A stretch of 64,000 bases of DNA, taken from the NCBI GenBank assembly GCA_013216015.1, contig JABSOI010000036.1, positions 1 to 64,000 of the forward strand, given 5' to 3'. The notes beneath the pieces were generated by a model. The model made no database searches, was not told the DNA's origin, and saw nothing but the letters and a program-made list of their open reading frames with translations. Positions within the stretch are counted from its first letter, which is position 1. Each line of letters starts with the position of its first letter. This DNA is from Alteromonadaceae bacterium. GTDB taxonomy: Bacteria; Pseudomonadota; Gammaproteobacteria; Enterobacterales; Alteromonadaceae. This document shows, piece by piece, positions 28,969 to 39,144 of the stretch. The translations under genes and the position numbers were made by a program.

Positions 28969-29550
28969 TTAGACACGTTTTTTTATCACTTTTGCAGGAT
29001 TCCCAGCAACAATAGAGTAATCTTCAACATCGTTAATCACGACAGCCCCTGCTGCTACCACACAGTTTTTGCCGATATTTGCCATAATAAGTGCACCGTT
29101 ACCAATCCATGAATTTCTACCGATGGTAATTTTTTCAAAAACACCTCCCTGATCTCTGATGGGTTTAGATATATCTGAAAAATTATGCTGCCCCTTGCCA
29201 CTCATAATGTGAACACCACTACCTATAATTACATCCTGTTCTATCCTGCATTTTCCAATGTTGCATTGTGGGCCAATATACACACCGGAATAAATTTCAG
29301 TATCTTGCTGGGAAAATAATACTAAAAAGGAAATTACTGCATCTTGGCTACAATAGTTCATCGTAAAACGGTAAAAATTCGCTCTGAAATAACAAGCTGC
29401 TTTTGTGGGCAATAAACTAAGTAATTGAGAAAACCCTGAAAATACGCTGTCACTTTTGAATATTAAGTTTGTTATCAGGTATAAAAGTGTAAAGGGGGCA
29501 GCAAATATTGCTGCCAAAATAAATAAAAACTGTTTAAATAAATTTTTCAT
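28969..29550 (-). CDS. Hexapeptide-repeat acyltransferase (WcaF/CysE-like)
   Basis: 193 residues. An N-terminal hydrophobic stretch (LFILAAIFAAPFTLLYLI) precedes a left-handed beta-helix built from hexapeptide repeats (IGKCRIEQDVIIGSGVHI, IGRNSWIGNGALIMANIG, CVVAAGAVV). The NPAKVIKKR ending is typical of sugar O-acetyltransferases. Probably acetylates a sugar in the EPS. It lies 28 bases downstream of the phosphomannomutase gene and is likely co-transcribed. Confidence 0.85.
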   Translation of the reverse strand: MKNLFKQFLFILAAIFAAPFTLLYLITNLIFKSDSVFSGFSQLLSLLPTKAACYFRANFYRFTMNYCSQDAVISFLVLFSQQDTEIYSGVYIGPQCNIGKCRIEQDVIIGSGVHIMSGKGQHNFSDISKPIRDQGGVFEKITIGRNSWIGNGALIMANIGKNCVVAAGAVVINDVEDYSIVAGNPAKVIKKRV

Positions 29551-29578
29551 TTTAAGATCATTAACTAATATATTTTTG

Positions 29579-30973
29579 TTAAAGTTCGTCCATTAACAGC
29601 AACTGCAATATTTCATCAGTTTTTTTCTTCATTAATGGAATGTCTTGCCTAGATTCAACATTAAGTCTAACGACAGGCTCAGTATTGCTGCTGCGTAAAT
29701 TAAAACGCCATGTTTCGAATTCCACACTAATTCCATCGGTATAATCAATTGTCAATGCGGATTCTTTATAATAGTTTAACACCCGCTCAATGGCTACTTT
29801 AGGTACTTTAATACGGTTATTAATTTCACCTGAAGACGGATATAAATTAATACGTTCTTCAACTAGGGCGGATAATGTTTTTCCTTTTAAGCAAAGCAAT
29901 TCAGCCACTAACAGCCAGGGGATCATACCACTATCGCAATATGCAAAATCCCGGAAATAATGATGTGCACTCATTTCCCCACCATAAACAGCATTTTCTT
30001 TACGCATACGTTCTTTAATAAATGCATGCCCAGTTTTACATAAAATAGCCTGTCCACCCGCTTGTTCAACAATATCTATGGTATTCCAGGTAAGTCTTGG
30101 ATCATGAATGATTTTTTCGCCAGAGCTCATGGGATCATCAGCTGCGCTTTTGGCGAGGAAATTTTCTGCCAGTAAACCAACGATATAATATCCCTCGATA
30201 AACTCACCTTTTTCATTAAATAAAAAACATCGATCAAAATCACCATCCCAGGCAATACCCATATCGGCATTATTTACAACGACAGCATCACGGGTAGCCC
30301 CTCTGTTTTGGGGTAATAACGGGTTAGGAATTCCATTAGGGAAGGTGCCGTCAGGTTGGTGATGTACCTTAATAAACTCAATAGGAACATTTACCCTTTT
30401 AAAGTGAGACTCAATGACATCAAGGGCAGGACCAGCAGAACCATTACCAGCATTAACAACCAATTTTAATGGTTTAATATTATTAATGTCAATGTAGGTG
30501 AGTAAGTGCTTAGTATAGGCGTCAGATATATCCTGTGTGGATAACGTGCCCTGTTGAGTTACCTTTTCAAACGTATTTTTTTCTGCCAGTGCTTTTATAT
30601 CAAAAAGACCGGTATCACCACTAATTGGCTTGCTTCCTTCTCGGACGAGTTTCATGCCATTGTAATCTATAGGGTTATGACTTGCAGTAACGCATACGCC
30701 ACCGTCACAATTCAGGTGGTTTGTCGCAAAGTAAATATGCTCTGTGCCGCACATTCCAATGTCAATTACATCAGTACCGCCCGCCATCAAGCCTTCTGCC
30801 AATGCTGATTTCAGCTCGGCACTTGTTAATCTGATGTCACCGCCAACAACGACTTTTTTAGCTTTAGTATGTTGAGAAAATGCACGACCAATACGAAACG
30901 CAATTTCAGTATTAAGTTCCTTGCCTAATTTCCCACGAATGTCATATACTTTGAAACAAGATAGATTTTCCAT
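29579..30973 (-). CDS. cpsG: Phosphomannomutase
   Basis: 464 residues from [17 protein letters not shown], the usual N-terminus of CpsG/ManB (an upstream in-frame ATG at 30988 is less likely). The catalytic phosphoserine is S98 in TASHNP, metal-binding DGDFDRC follows, and the C-terminal phosphate-binding RSSNTEP is present. It converts mannose-6-phosphate to mannose-1-phosphate for GDP-mannose. It is divergent from manC. Confidence 0.93.
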   Translation of the reverse strand: MENLSCFKVYDIRGKLGKELNTEIAFRIGRAFSQHTKAKKVVVGGDIRLTSAELKSALAEGLMAGGTDVIDIGMCGTEHIYFATNHLNCDGGVCVTASHNPIDYNGMKLVREGSKPISGDTGLFDIKALAEKNTFEKVTQQGTLSTQDISDAYTKHLLTYIDINNIKPLKLVVNAGNGSAGPALDVIESHFKRVNVPIEFIKVHHQPDGTFPNGIPNPLLPQNRGATRDAVVVNNADMGIAWDGDFDRCFLFNEKGEFIEGYYIVGLLAENFLAKSAADDPMSSGEKIIHDPRLTWNTIDIVEQAGGQAILCKTGHAFIKERMRKENAVYGGEMSAHHYFRDFAYCDSGMIPWLLVAELLCLKGKTLSALVEERINLYPSSGEINNRIKVPKVAIERVLNYYKESALTIDYTDGISVEFETWRFNLRSSNTEPVVRLNVESRQDIPLMKKKTDEILQLLLMDEL

Positions 30974-31166
30974 ATAACCACTAATCAAATAAGATTATTA
31001 AATTTATTAATTAAAACTATACATAATAAATAATGATAATGCAGAAAATAATAACTTGGGTGGCAAAAAAAACCACTAAAAAATGATTTTTTGGATTGTT
31101 CTTGTTTATTTCAAATAAAAGCATGGCTAAATAGTATGACAACTTCTAATACATGGATGAACTAAT

Positions 31167-32585
31167 ATGAATAACAAAAATATTTTTCCGACAATTATGT
31201 GCGGCGGCACTGGTACACGTTTATGGCCATTATCCCGCGCATTATATCCCAAACAATTTTTATCGCTGGTTAATGACGATAGCAGCTTGTTACAAGATAC
31301 TATGAGCCGTTTACCCGAAAGAACGGCACCACCTATTTTTATTTGTAATGAAGAGCATCGTTTTCTGGTGGCGGAGCAAACAAGGCCTTATACAGATAAT
31401 GCAACTATTTTATTGGAGCCGGAAGGACGAAATACTGCACCCGCCCTGGCATTGGCTGCGATTTATGCTTTAGCGGAGAATGACGAGGCAATGTTACTTG
31501 TTCTTGCTTCAGATCATGTTATTAAAGATGATGCAGCTTTTAAGATTGCGGTAACACACGCTCAAGTAGCTGCGGAGGAAGATAATCTGGTTACCTTCGG
31601 TATTGTGCCAACACATCCTGAAACTGGTTATGGTTATATCAAAGAAGGAATGAAAATAAATGATACTTCTTTTAAAGTAGATAAATTTGTTGAAAAACCT
31701 GATGTTGAACTTGCGCAAGAGTTTTTGGCGGCAGGTACTTATTTGTGGAATAGCGGTATGTTTATGTTTAAGGCCGCGCGTTATTTAGAAGAGCTTGAAA
31801 AATATCGTCCTGATATTTTGTCGGCATGTCATGAAGCGATGAAAAATGTACAGCATGATTTAGACTTCGTACGCCCTGATAAAGAAGCCTTCTTAGCTTG
31901 TCCAAATGAATCTGTTGATTATGCGGTAATGGAAAAAACAGATTCGGCGGTTGTTGTACCATTAGACGCGGGCTGGAGTGATGTTGGTTCATACAGTGCG
32001 TTGTGGGAAATAACAGAGCATGACAAAGATCAAAACGTTCTTAAAGGTGATGTTATAGCGCTGGAGTCTGAAAATTGTTATATGTACACCACAGATAAAT
32101 TGATTGCGACTGTTGGTGTAAACAATTTGGTGATAGTTAATACCCCTGACGCGGTACTTATTGCGGACAAAAATAAAGTTCAAGACGTTAAAGCGATAGT
32201 TCAGAAATTAAAAGCACAAAAGCGTACAGAGGCAACGTTGCACCGTGAAGTGTATCGCCCATGGGGTAAGTATGATTCAATTGATCATGGCGAACGTTTC
32301 CAAGTTAAACGAATAACAGTAAAACCGGGGGCTAAACTTTCGGTACAAATGCATTATCACAGGGCAGAACACTGGATTGTGGTGACAGGTAGTGCATTGG
32401 TGCTTATTAATGAAGAAACGAAATTATTAACTGAAAATGAATCTATTTATATTCCTATTGGCGCAAAACACTCATTAGAAAATCCGGGAAAAGTGCCTCT
32501 TGAGTTAATTGAAGTACAATCAGGAAGTTATTTAGGTGAAGATGACATTGTACGTTTTGAAGATAAATATGGCAGGGCGAATTAA
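31167..32585 (+). CDS. manC: Mannose-1-phosphate guanylyltransferase / mannose-6-phosphate isomerase
   Basis: 472 residues. The nucleotidyltransferase signature [13 protein letters not shown] is at 12-24 and FVEKPD lies near residue 175. The C-terminal cupin isomerase half has [19 protein letters not shown] with metal-binding His. It makes GDP-mannose from mannose-1-phosphate, and can isomerise fructose-6-phosphate. With the divergent phosphomannomutase this covers the whole GDP-mannose route, so mannose or a derivative is probably in the polymer. Confidence 0.95.
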   Translation: MNNKNIFPTIMCGGTGTRLWPLSRALYPKQFLSLVNDDSSLLQDTMSRLPERTAPPIFICNEEHRFLVAEQTRPYTDNATILLEPEGRNTAPALALAAIYALAENDEAMLLVLASDHVIKDDAAFKIAVTHAQVAAEEDNLVTFGIVPTHPETGYGYIKEGMKINDTSFKVDKFVEKPDVELAQEFLAAGTYLWNSGMFMFKAARYLEELEKYRPDILSACHEAMKNVQHDLDFVRPDKEAFLACPNESVDYAVMEKTDSAVVVPLDAGWSDVGSYSALWEITEHDKDQNVLKGDVIALESENCYMYTTDKLIATVGVNNLVIVNTPDAVLIADKNKVQDVKAIVQKLKAQKRTEATLHREVYRPWGKYDSIDHGERFQVKRITVKPGAKLSVQMHYHRAEHWIVVTGSALVLINEETKLLTENESIYIPIGAKHSLENPGKVPLELIEVQSGSYLGEDDIVRFEDKYGRAN

Positions 32586-32899
32586 AAATGATTGGATTTT
32601 AAGCATATAATTTAGTTATATAAATAGTGCCATGGAAGGCATGAAATCTTAGGTTCATCATCAAGAAGAAGTGCCATACTAAATCCATTAATAAAGTGTT
32701 CATCTTCAAATGGTCTAAATCACCACTAGCTGCGTTACCTTCAATCCCAATAGCAAGCTATTACTGAATCAGGCGCCTTACTATTGACAATTTATGCTCA
32801 TTGAATATTGCTCACTTTATTAATGGAATTGGTATCATCGTTGGACTTATTGTGATTCTGTTGTACTTACTTGTATTCATTTTGTAGAGCTAACAAATA
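32586..32899. other. Gene-free stretch
   Basis: Between the convergent manC and glycosyltransferase genes. No ORF of note, terminator hairpin or known repeat was recognised. Confidence 0.45.
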
Positions 32900-34123
32900 T
32901 CAAATAGGAATATTTTTGATCTTCGAGAACAACACATCATCCAATACCTGTAACTTACCTTGCCAGGAATAATGTTGATGGATTAAGGCCAAAGCATTCT
33001 TTTTTATATCATCACGAAAGATTAAATTATGCTCAAGCTGCTCAATACAAGATAGAAATTGTTCTTCAGTATTCGCAATTAAAATATCTTTATTTTCTTT
33101 ACAGTCAATGCCTTCGGCGCCCATAGAGGTAGAAATAACAGGCAAGCCGCAAGCAAACGCCTGTAAAACTTTATTTTGTACGCCGCGTGCTAATCTAAAG
33201 GGCGCAACAAAATAGTCTGATTGATGGTAGTAGGGTAAAATATCATCAACAAAGCCAGTCACTTCAATTCCTGCCACTTGTTCCAATGCTTTAACTTGGG
33301 GTGTTGGATTCATTCCGGCAATAATAAAGCGTGCTTTAGCATATTTACCAACTACACCAGACCAAACGTTTTCAACAAACCAAACTACAGCATCAATATT
33401 AGGTTTATAATCCATTACACCGGTAAACAAAAATACAGGTGCTTCATTTTCTGGCGATTTCGCTGCTGGAACAAACAATTGGGTATCCATCCCATTACCC
33501 ATGGTTAATACTACACCTGAACTATTCGTTTTGGACTTAAATAGAGCAACCTCTGCATCTGCAATAAAAAAGCTTGTATCAAAATTATGTGTTATCTGTT
33601 GTTCATATTTAGCTAATAAATTAGCTTCACGCTGATATATCCATTTCATTGGCCAGTTGGAAGTATTGGCATATTGCTGCCATTTATCGGAATCCAAATC
33701 CATAAAATCCATCAGTAACAGTGGTTTTTTATCTAAAGAATTAAAAATATCACTTTTATAAATATACTCAGCCATAGCCGAACTAGTGCAAATTACCGCA
33801 TCAACATTCGTTGTGCCAAGCATGGCATTAAATTTATTTTGTAAGTTATGGGTATAGAAATTAGTAATACTTAAGGCTTTTCCCGTTAATAATCCTTTTA
33901 TTAACCGCAGTGGTTTATTGGATAATTTTCCATAGGCTACATTAGTACAATATTGATCTGCTAACGCGGTAAAAAATTCAAGTTCATTCTTATGCTCTAA
34001 TGGTGCGCATAGGCTGATTTTATGGTTGTTTTCACTTAAATATTTTAATTGGTTAAATGTGCGAATTTTCTCACCTTTGTTGGGAGGGAAAGGTACTCGA
34101 TGGGCCAGGAAAATAATATTCAC
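32900..34123 (-). CDS. XrtA-associated glycosyltransferase (GT4, TIGR03087-like)
   Basis: 407 residues starting IIFLAHRVPFPPNKGEKIR, the recognised opening of the sugar transferase found in PEP-CTERM/EpsH1 loci. The GT-B C-terminal half has VFLFTGVMDYKPNIDAVVWF and FRLARGVQNKVLQAFACGLP, the donor-binding Glu/Ala region. It adds a sugar to the lipid-linked repeat in the cytoplasm. It is monocistronic between manC and the divergent PHP-domain gene. Confidence 0.9.
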   Translation of the reverse strand: MNIIFLAHRVPFPPNKGEKIRTFNQLKYLSENNHKISLCAPLEHKNELEFFTALADQYCTNVAYGKLSNKPLRLIKGLLTGKALSITNFYTHNLQNKFNAMLGTTNVDAVICTSSAMAEYIYKSDIFNSLDKKPLLLMDFMDLDSDKWQQYANTSNWPMKWIYQREANLLAKYEQQITHNFDTSFFIADAEVALFKSKTNSSGVVLTMGNGMDTQLFVPAAKSPENEAPVFLFTGVMDYKPNIDAVVWFVENVWSGVVGKYAKARFIIAGMNPTPQVKALEQVAGIEVTGFVDDILPYYHQSDYFVAPFRLARGVQNKVLQAFACGLPVISTSMGAEGIDCKENKDILIANTEEQFLSCIEQLEHNLIFRDDIKKNALALIHQHYSWQGKLQVLDDVLFSKIKNIPI

Positions 34124-34248
34124 AATAATCTATTTTTGGTAATTGTTTTTTATAGCTTACAGTAATATGAAGAAATATTTAATTTTTTTGTTATTATTAA
34201 GTTATATTACACATCGTTGAATATTTAATCTTAATAAATGATTTTTTC

Positions 34249-36786
34249 ATGAAAATTCTTAAACGTTTTATTTTTAGTTGTTTGTTTAGTGTGTTTGTTG
34301 GATATTTAATTTTTTCATATGAACCATTAATACAAAAAAAACAGCCTCTATCAGCAGAGCAAGTTAGGGATGCTAAAGATGTTGTTAAAAATATTATTGA
34401 GCAATTTACTTCCACTCAAACGAGTGTAGAAATAACTTTAGATCAAAACGACATTAATTCATTGAGGGCTATAGCCACTCATACCTTAGAGAAAGTACGA
34501 TTTGAGAGTAATTTAAGTCAGTTAGGATTAGTTCTGTCAACAACGATAACGGTTGAACTTTGGTTTGTTGAGCGGTTTATAAACGTCTATTGTTTATTAA
34601 TGCCCGGCTTTGAAGGTTTTGAAATTGATTCCTGCAGAATTGGCAGCATACCTGTTCCTGGGTTTTTTGTTCAATGGTTAAGTGAAGCAGGTGTTTCATT
34701 ATTGTTCGGTAACGACGTAGAGAAAGTATTTATTGGGTTGTTAGAGCAAGCTGAAATTAAAAATAATACAATTATATTTACAGCAACAAAATTATCCACA
34801 TTCAAGGATGATGTTAAAAGTTCTATAAAAGATGTTGTGAATGTTGCACGAATTGTTTCACAAAAATCAGAAGTTAACTTAACGTTAGTACAACTTGATA
34901 TCGATTATCTTGAGCAGTTACCACAGCAACATCAATCGTTGTCTTTTTATGTCAGTAATGTTTTTTCAATGATTAATAAACGTGTTGACAAGGAAAATGG
35001 TGATATTCAGGAAGAAAATATGGCTGCTTTGTGGGCGCTGATAATTGTTTTTGGTAATCCTGAATTTAGTAAATATATTGGGATTGATCATCAAGCTGCT
35101 AATAATTTTGCAGTTAAAACACTTAGAGGAAGAGCAGATTTGAACCTTCACTTTCTTTATTCCATTTTTTTAGAGCAGTTAGGGCGAGCAGGTGTAGGGT
35201 TAAAGATAGGTGAAGTTAAAGAGTTATTGGATACAAATAAGGGAGGCAGCGGTTTTAGTTTTGCCGATTTAGCAGCAGATAAAGCAGGGCTGTATTTTTC
35301 TCAACAATTAACAGAAAACAAGGAACGGGCTCAAGATTATTCAGGACGTTTTATTCAAAATGATGATGAAGGCTTATTTTTTCCTTTTGTCCATGATTTA
35401 CCCGAGGGGTTTGCAGATAAAGATTTCAAAAAGGTGTTTCAACATGTTGATTCAGCCGTTTATCTTGAAATGGAAAAATTAATTGATAATCGTATTACAG
35501 CTTTACCTTTATATCATGAGGATCACTTATCTCAACGAGCATATAAGCTGGATAATTTAAATAATCAATCTAAGAATGGTTATTGGCTGACAGTTGACAC
35601 CCACATTCATTCTAAATTTTCTGATGGCGATTATGGAGTAAGTGAAATTGCACAGCAAGCGATTAAATTTGGTTGTGATGCGATAGCCATTACCGATCAT
35701 GGTGATAAGGAGTTATTGAAAGTTGCGTCACCAGAGTATTTTGACACCATATTGCAAGTTGATAGGCAATATCCTGAATTAACAGTGATACCAGCTTTAG
35801 AATGGAACATTCCACCCTTTAATGGTAGAGAGCATGCAACTGTTTTATTACCTGAGCATTCAAGAGCACAGCAAGATTTATTTGATTTTAGACATAGGTA
35901 TGATCATTGGCAAAAGAAAGATAAAAAATTATTAACAGCAAAGGAAGCCCTGCAATGGCTTGAGAGCAATACAACGTCTAATGGCGTTAAACCAACGGTA
36001 ATTTATAATCATCCCAGTAGAAAAGATTATCAGTCTTCTGAAAATAAGCATGATTTTGTTGAATGGCAAAAAGTCAATAATATAGTGACTGGTTTCTCTG
36101 GCGCGCCAGGGCGTCAAAAGAAGAGAGGAGATAATAATGGCTCCTATGATTTTGTTTTGAAAACGATAAACGGATGGGATCCTGCAGTAGCAAAAGTTGG
36201 TGGTGTTTGGGATCAGCTATTACAAGAAGGATATCAAGTTGGTGCAGCCAGAGCCGCGTCAGATTTTCACAACACCAGAAGGGACTATTGGCCATGTCAG
36301 TTTTCAACTACTCATTTATTTGCAAAAAACAAACAACAAAATAGTATTATACAAGCATTTCAGCAGGGCAATCATTGGGCGCAACAGGGTAAATTTGTTC
36401 ATAAAGTTAATGTTAATGTACAGACCAAAAGTAGTAAAGCCACAGGGGTAACAATGGGGCAGACTCTTGTGGTAAAGTTTATTGAACCTATAACAGTGAA
36501 TTTGTCTCTTGAACTTAATGATGTTGATTGGCGAGGATTTAACACAACGTTGGATGAAGTAGAATTAATTGTGATCACCGAAGATAGCATTAAGCAATAT
36601 TATTTTGAACCTGAGTTGTTTAAATCTTCTCTTTGGGCAAAGGGTAAAGTCTTTAATTTTAAATTTGAATATCGCTTGAAAAATGATCGAGTGGCGTTCA
36701 GGTGGAGAGGTCGGAGTATTCAACCAGAGAAACATCATTATATGTTTTATTCTAATCCTGTTTATTTGTCGCTTAAAGATAAGTGA
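34249..36786 (+). CDS. Large membrane-anchored PHP-domain protein
   Basis: 845 residues. A membrane anchor or uncleaved signal lies at 5-24. A long region of unknown fold (30-445) follows, then a PHP domain at about 449-690 with DTHIHSKFSDG, ITDHGD, ALEWN, YNHPSR and ASDFHNT, which supply the His/Asp/Glu metal ligands of PHP phosphoesterases. A C-terminal beta-rich part (690-845) ends the protein. The anchor suggests action at the periplasmic face. PHP enzymes hydrolyse phosphate esters; the substrate here is unknown, and a phosphorylated EPS intermediate is conceivable. Confidence 0.75.
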   Translation: MKILKRFIFSCLFSVFVGYLIFSYEPLIQKKQPLSAEQVRDAKDVVKNIIEQFTSTQTSVEITLDQNDINSLRAIATHTLEKVRFESNLSQLGLVLSTTITVELWFVERFINVYCLLMPGFEGFEIDSCRIGSIPVPGFFVQWLSEAGVSLLFGNDVEKVFIGLLEQAEIKNNTIIFTATKLSTFKDDVKSSIKDVVNVARIVSQKSEVNLTLVQLDIDYLEQLPQQHQSLSFYVSNVFSMINKRVDKENGDIQEENMAALWALIIVFGNPEFSKYIGIDHQAANNFAVKTLRGRADLNLHFLYSIFLEQLGRAGVGLKIGEVKELLDTNKGGSGFSFADLAADKAGLYFSQQLTENKERAQDYSGRFIQNDDEGLFFPFVHDLPEGFADKDFKKVFQHVDSAVYLEMEKLIDNRITALPLYHEDHLSQRAYKLDNLNNQSKNGYWLTVDTHIHSKFSDGDYGVSEIAQQAIKFGCDAIAITDHGDKELLKVASPEYFDTILQVDRQYPELTVIPALEWNIPPFNGREHATVLLPEHSRAQQDLFDFRHRYDHWQKKDKKLLTAKEALQWLESNTTSNGVKPTVIYNHPSRKDYQSSENKHDFVEWQKVNNIVTGFSGAPGRQKKRGDNNGSYDFVLKTINGWDPAVAKVGGVWDQLLQEGYQVGAARAASDFHNTRRDYWPCQFSTTHLFAKNKQQNSIIQAFQQGNHWAQQGKFVHKVNVNVQTKSSKATGVTMGQTLVVKFIEPITVNLSLELNDVDWRGFNTTLDEVELIVITEDSIKQYYFEPELFKSSLWAKGKVFNFKFEYRLKNDRVAFRWRGRSIQPEKHHYMFYSNPVYLSLKDK

Positions 36787-37060
36787 GGAACTATGGAATG
36801 AAATTATATGAGGCTGTAGTCTTTGGTATAAACTTTATTGAGAGCAAATGAAAAATTTAGTTTCTGTTAATTTTTGTTTGTTGTAGTTCCCTTCTATGAG
36901 AACTATACTCAATTAGTTGATTTTACAATTTTTTGAACGTATTTATATATTTAGCCAAATTTTGTTTTTTACTGAGGTGAATGGCTGAGGTAAATCGTTT
37001 CAGGGCGTACACTAACCATAAAACATTTCAATTTCAAAAAGATTTTTTCAGAGGGAGTTT

Positions 37061-38497
37061 ATGAACAGACTTAAAATATCTATATTTATTTTCGTTGTTT
37101 TTACGGCCTGTAATCACAATGAAAGCAAGGATCCAACTAACAACGTTGATCTAGACCTTGGCAAAAGCTCCTGCGGCTCAGTTGCTCATGACAAAAATGA
37201 AGAACGGTTACAATATCTGACAACATATGCGTTGGAGTTAGATGTTTGTGAATCAGAGGTTCAAACACGTACATGTAATGATGGCGTATTTGACCAGTGG
37301 AGCGGCACTTATCAATATGAAGCATGTAGTGTACTTACCGATATAACGATTGAATCTTTTGAATATCAAGGTGGCTTTAGATTATCAGGGGGTGGTTTTG
37401 GTGATTCTTCATACCCCCATTTAAGTTATTCCCCGGGAGTCATTACTTATAATCCGAAAAATAATTCACTTTTTATCGTGGGGCACGAGTGGGAGCAAGG
37501 TATTGCGGAATTTATTGTACCTGAAATTGTGAACAGTAGGGATATGGCAGATTTTAATGTGGGGGATGAAGTTATTCAAAACTTTGCCCCTTTTCATAAA
37601 ACAGATCGTGTCGATACGGGAATAAATGATTATTTTAAAGTTACTGGTCTTTCTTTAATCGGAGAGAAATTAGTTGTTAATTATATAAATTGGTATGACG
37701 CATCGGGTCAGGAAACGGATACTAGTGTGGTTTTTCAAGATGCTGCTAATTTAGCTTCTACTGACATTGTAGGTCCTTTTCAGTTAGAGGGTGCCGCTCA
37801 TGTTGCTGGTTGGTTAACGCCAATTCCTGATGAATGGCAAGGCGCACTGGGAGGTAGTTTCATTGGTGGGTTGTCCACTGGGTCTATTATTTCCAGGCTT
37901 TCTGTTGGACCATCGGCATTTGTTTTAACGCCGGAAGATAAAATGTTAAAAGTTCAAACTGGCACTGAAATTGAAACAAAGCCTTTGCTTGATTTCAGCT
38001 TGATGAAAATGTTATACGATAAGTCTATTTATGGAGACTCGTACAGCGATTTTGATTACATTCTTTATAACAGGGATTTGAAAAATGATCTTTGGACTAT
38101 AAATTCCGGAGCAGCTTATGGTTTCATTGTTCCAGGAACTAACACCTACGTAACTTTGGGGGGATCTGGTGGTCATGAATCAGGTCTTGGCTATAAGATC
38201 ACTCAAGACACGGGTAATGTATGTGGTGGTCCTTGTCCGTTCGTAGCTGATGATCATAATAATTATTATTGGCTGTGGCATGTAAGTGACTTACATAAAG
38301 TTAAACAAGGAATTATGGAACCCCATGATGTTCGTCCTTATGAATATGGTAAGTTTGATACCCCTTCCCGAGCAGGGCTAAGAGGAGCAAGTTATGATGC
38401 TAGCAGCGGTTTATTATATATTTCTTTGCATAAAGGTGATACTACAGATGAGTATAGCAGGCCGCCTTTGTTTTTCGTTTATCGAATAAATCAATAA
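37061..38497 (+). CDS. Lipoprotein of unknown function
   Basis: 478 residues with a lipoprotein signal ending VFTAC (Cys17) and a good ribosome site (GAGGGAG). Residues 30-90 form a small Cys module (SSCGS, LDVCESEVQTRTCNDG, QWSGTYQYEACSV) seen in assorted bacterial surface proteins. The rest has repeated hydrophobic-Gly strands (SPGVITYNPKNNSLFIVGHE, RAGLRGASYDASSGLLYISL) that suggest a beta-propeller. No catalytic motif was recognised. Single gene between the PHP and ligase genes. Confidence 0.6.
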   Translation: MNRLKISIFIFVVFTACNHNESKDPTNNVDLDLGKSSCGSVAHDKNEERLQYLTTYALELDVCESEVQTRTCNDGVFDQWSGTYQYEACSVLTDITIESFEYQGGFRLSGGGFGDSSYPHLSYSPGVITYNPKNNSLFIVGHEWEQGIAEFIVPEIVNSRDMADFNVGDEVIQNFAPFHKTDRVDTGINDYFKVTGLSLIGEKLVVNYINWYDASGQETDTSVVFQDAANLASTDIVGPFQLEGAAHVAGWLTPIPDEWQGALGGSFIGGLSTGSIISRLSVGPSAFVLTPEDKMLKVQTGTEIETKPLLDFSLMKMLYDKSIYGDSYSDFDYILYNRDLKNDLWTINSGAAYGFIVPGTNTYVTLGGSGGHESGLGYKITQDTGNVCGGPCPFVADDHNNYYWLWHVSDLHKVKQGIMEPHDVRPYEYGKFDTPSRAGLRGASYDASSGLLYISLHKGDTTDEYSRPPLFFVYRINQ

Positions 38498-38651
38498 TTT
38501 ATTTTTTGTTTTGTTTTTGCCTAGTTTTTGTTGTGTTAAAGGAAAAATAATTAAGAAGGTAATTAAAATGAGAAAGGGAATTACCTTCGTAGGTGAGTGC
38601 AATATTCGTTTTATATCTCTTAACGAAATTTGTTAGCCCGGGATTTTTGCG

Positions 38652-38750
38652 AGTAGGATGGGTTAGCCGAAGGCGTAACCCATCAAAAAACCGGCTTTTA
38701 TTGGTATTATCAGATGCTTGTGCGCTACGTAGTGATGGGTTACGCCGTTG
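38652..38750. repeat. REPIN-like inverted repeat, copy 4 (right arm truncated)
   Basis: GTAGGATGGGTTAGCCGAAG...CGTAACCCATC at left and GATGGGTTACGCC at right. The outer right arm is replaced by MITE sequence starting at about 38751. Confidence 0.75.
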
Positions 38751-38947
38751 TACCAGTTAAGTGTTGCAACTAAAATTTAAAAACCGAGAAGAATACATCC
38801 ATGTAGATTTATTCGAGCAATCCGTAGAACGTGGATTTATCCACGCATCACTTTAAGGCGCACGTAAATGTGCGAACTACAAGATTGAAAAATAACGACT
38901 TAATGAATCAGCAACACGTCACTGAGTCATGGCCAATGCAATCGGCA
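38751..38947. repeat. MITE-like repeat, copy B (left tip missing)
   Basis: GTTAAGTGTTGC then AAAATTTAAAAACCG at left, and ACTTAATGAATCAGCAACAC plus CATGGCCAATGCAATCGGC at right, parallel the complete copy at 41753-41933. The centre differs and contains AACGTGGATTTATCCACG. Confidence 0.6.
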
Positions 38948-39073
38948 TTATAGTTAGTATCCATCCCGAAACGGATGTTAACCGCGGATGTTTATCGGGA
39001 AAGTTTCACTAAATGCCTTGTTCTCCTCATGATTACACATACAATACTAATAGTTCTGGGATTGCCAAATTCA

Positions 39074-39128
39074 TATACCTAAACTACTTGGAAATGCTGA
39101 ACATGCATTTCCAAGTGGTTTGGGTATA
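39074..39128. repeat. 55-bp palindromic repeat
   Basis: TATACCTAAACTACTTGGAA pairs with TTCCAAGTGGTTTGGGTATA around ATGCTGAACATGCA. It lies 16 bases before the ligase start and could fold in the leader mRNA, so it may affect expression of the next gene. Confidence 0.75.
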
Positions 39129-39144
39129 AGCAGGAAAATATAAA

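Larger units (their letters stand above)
38498..39144. other. Repeat-filled intergenic region
   Basis: No gene was recognised in this stretch. It holds REPIN copy 4, MITE copy B and a 55-bp palindrome ahead of the ligase gene, each listed separately. Confidence 0.6.

Noticed and set aside
39110-39128. Possible -24/-12 promoter (TGGTTTGGGTATAAGC) before the ligase gene
   Set aside because: The GG-to-GC spacing is one base too long and the match belongs to the right arm of the palindrome.
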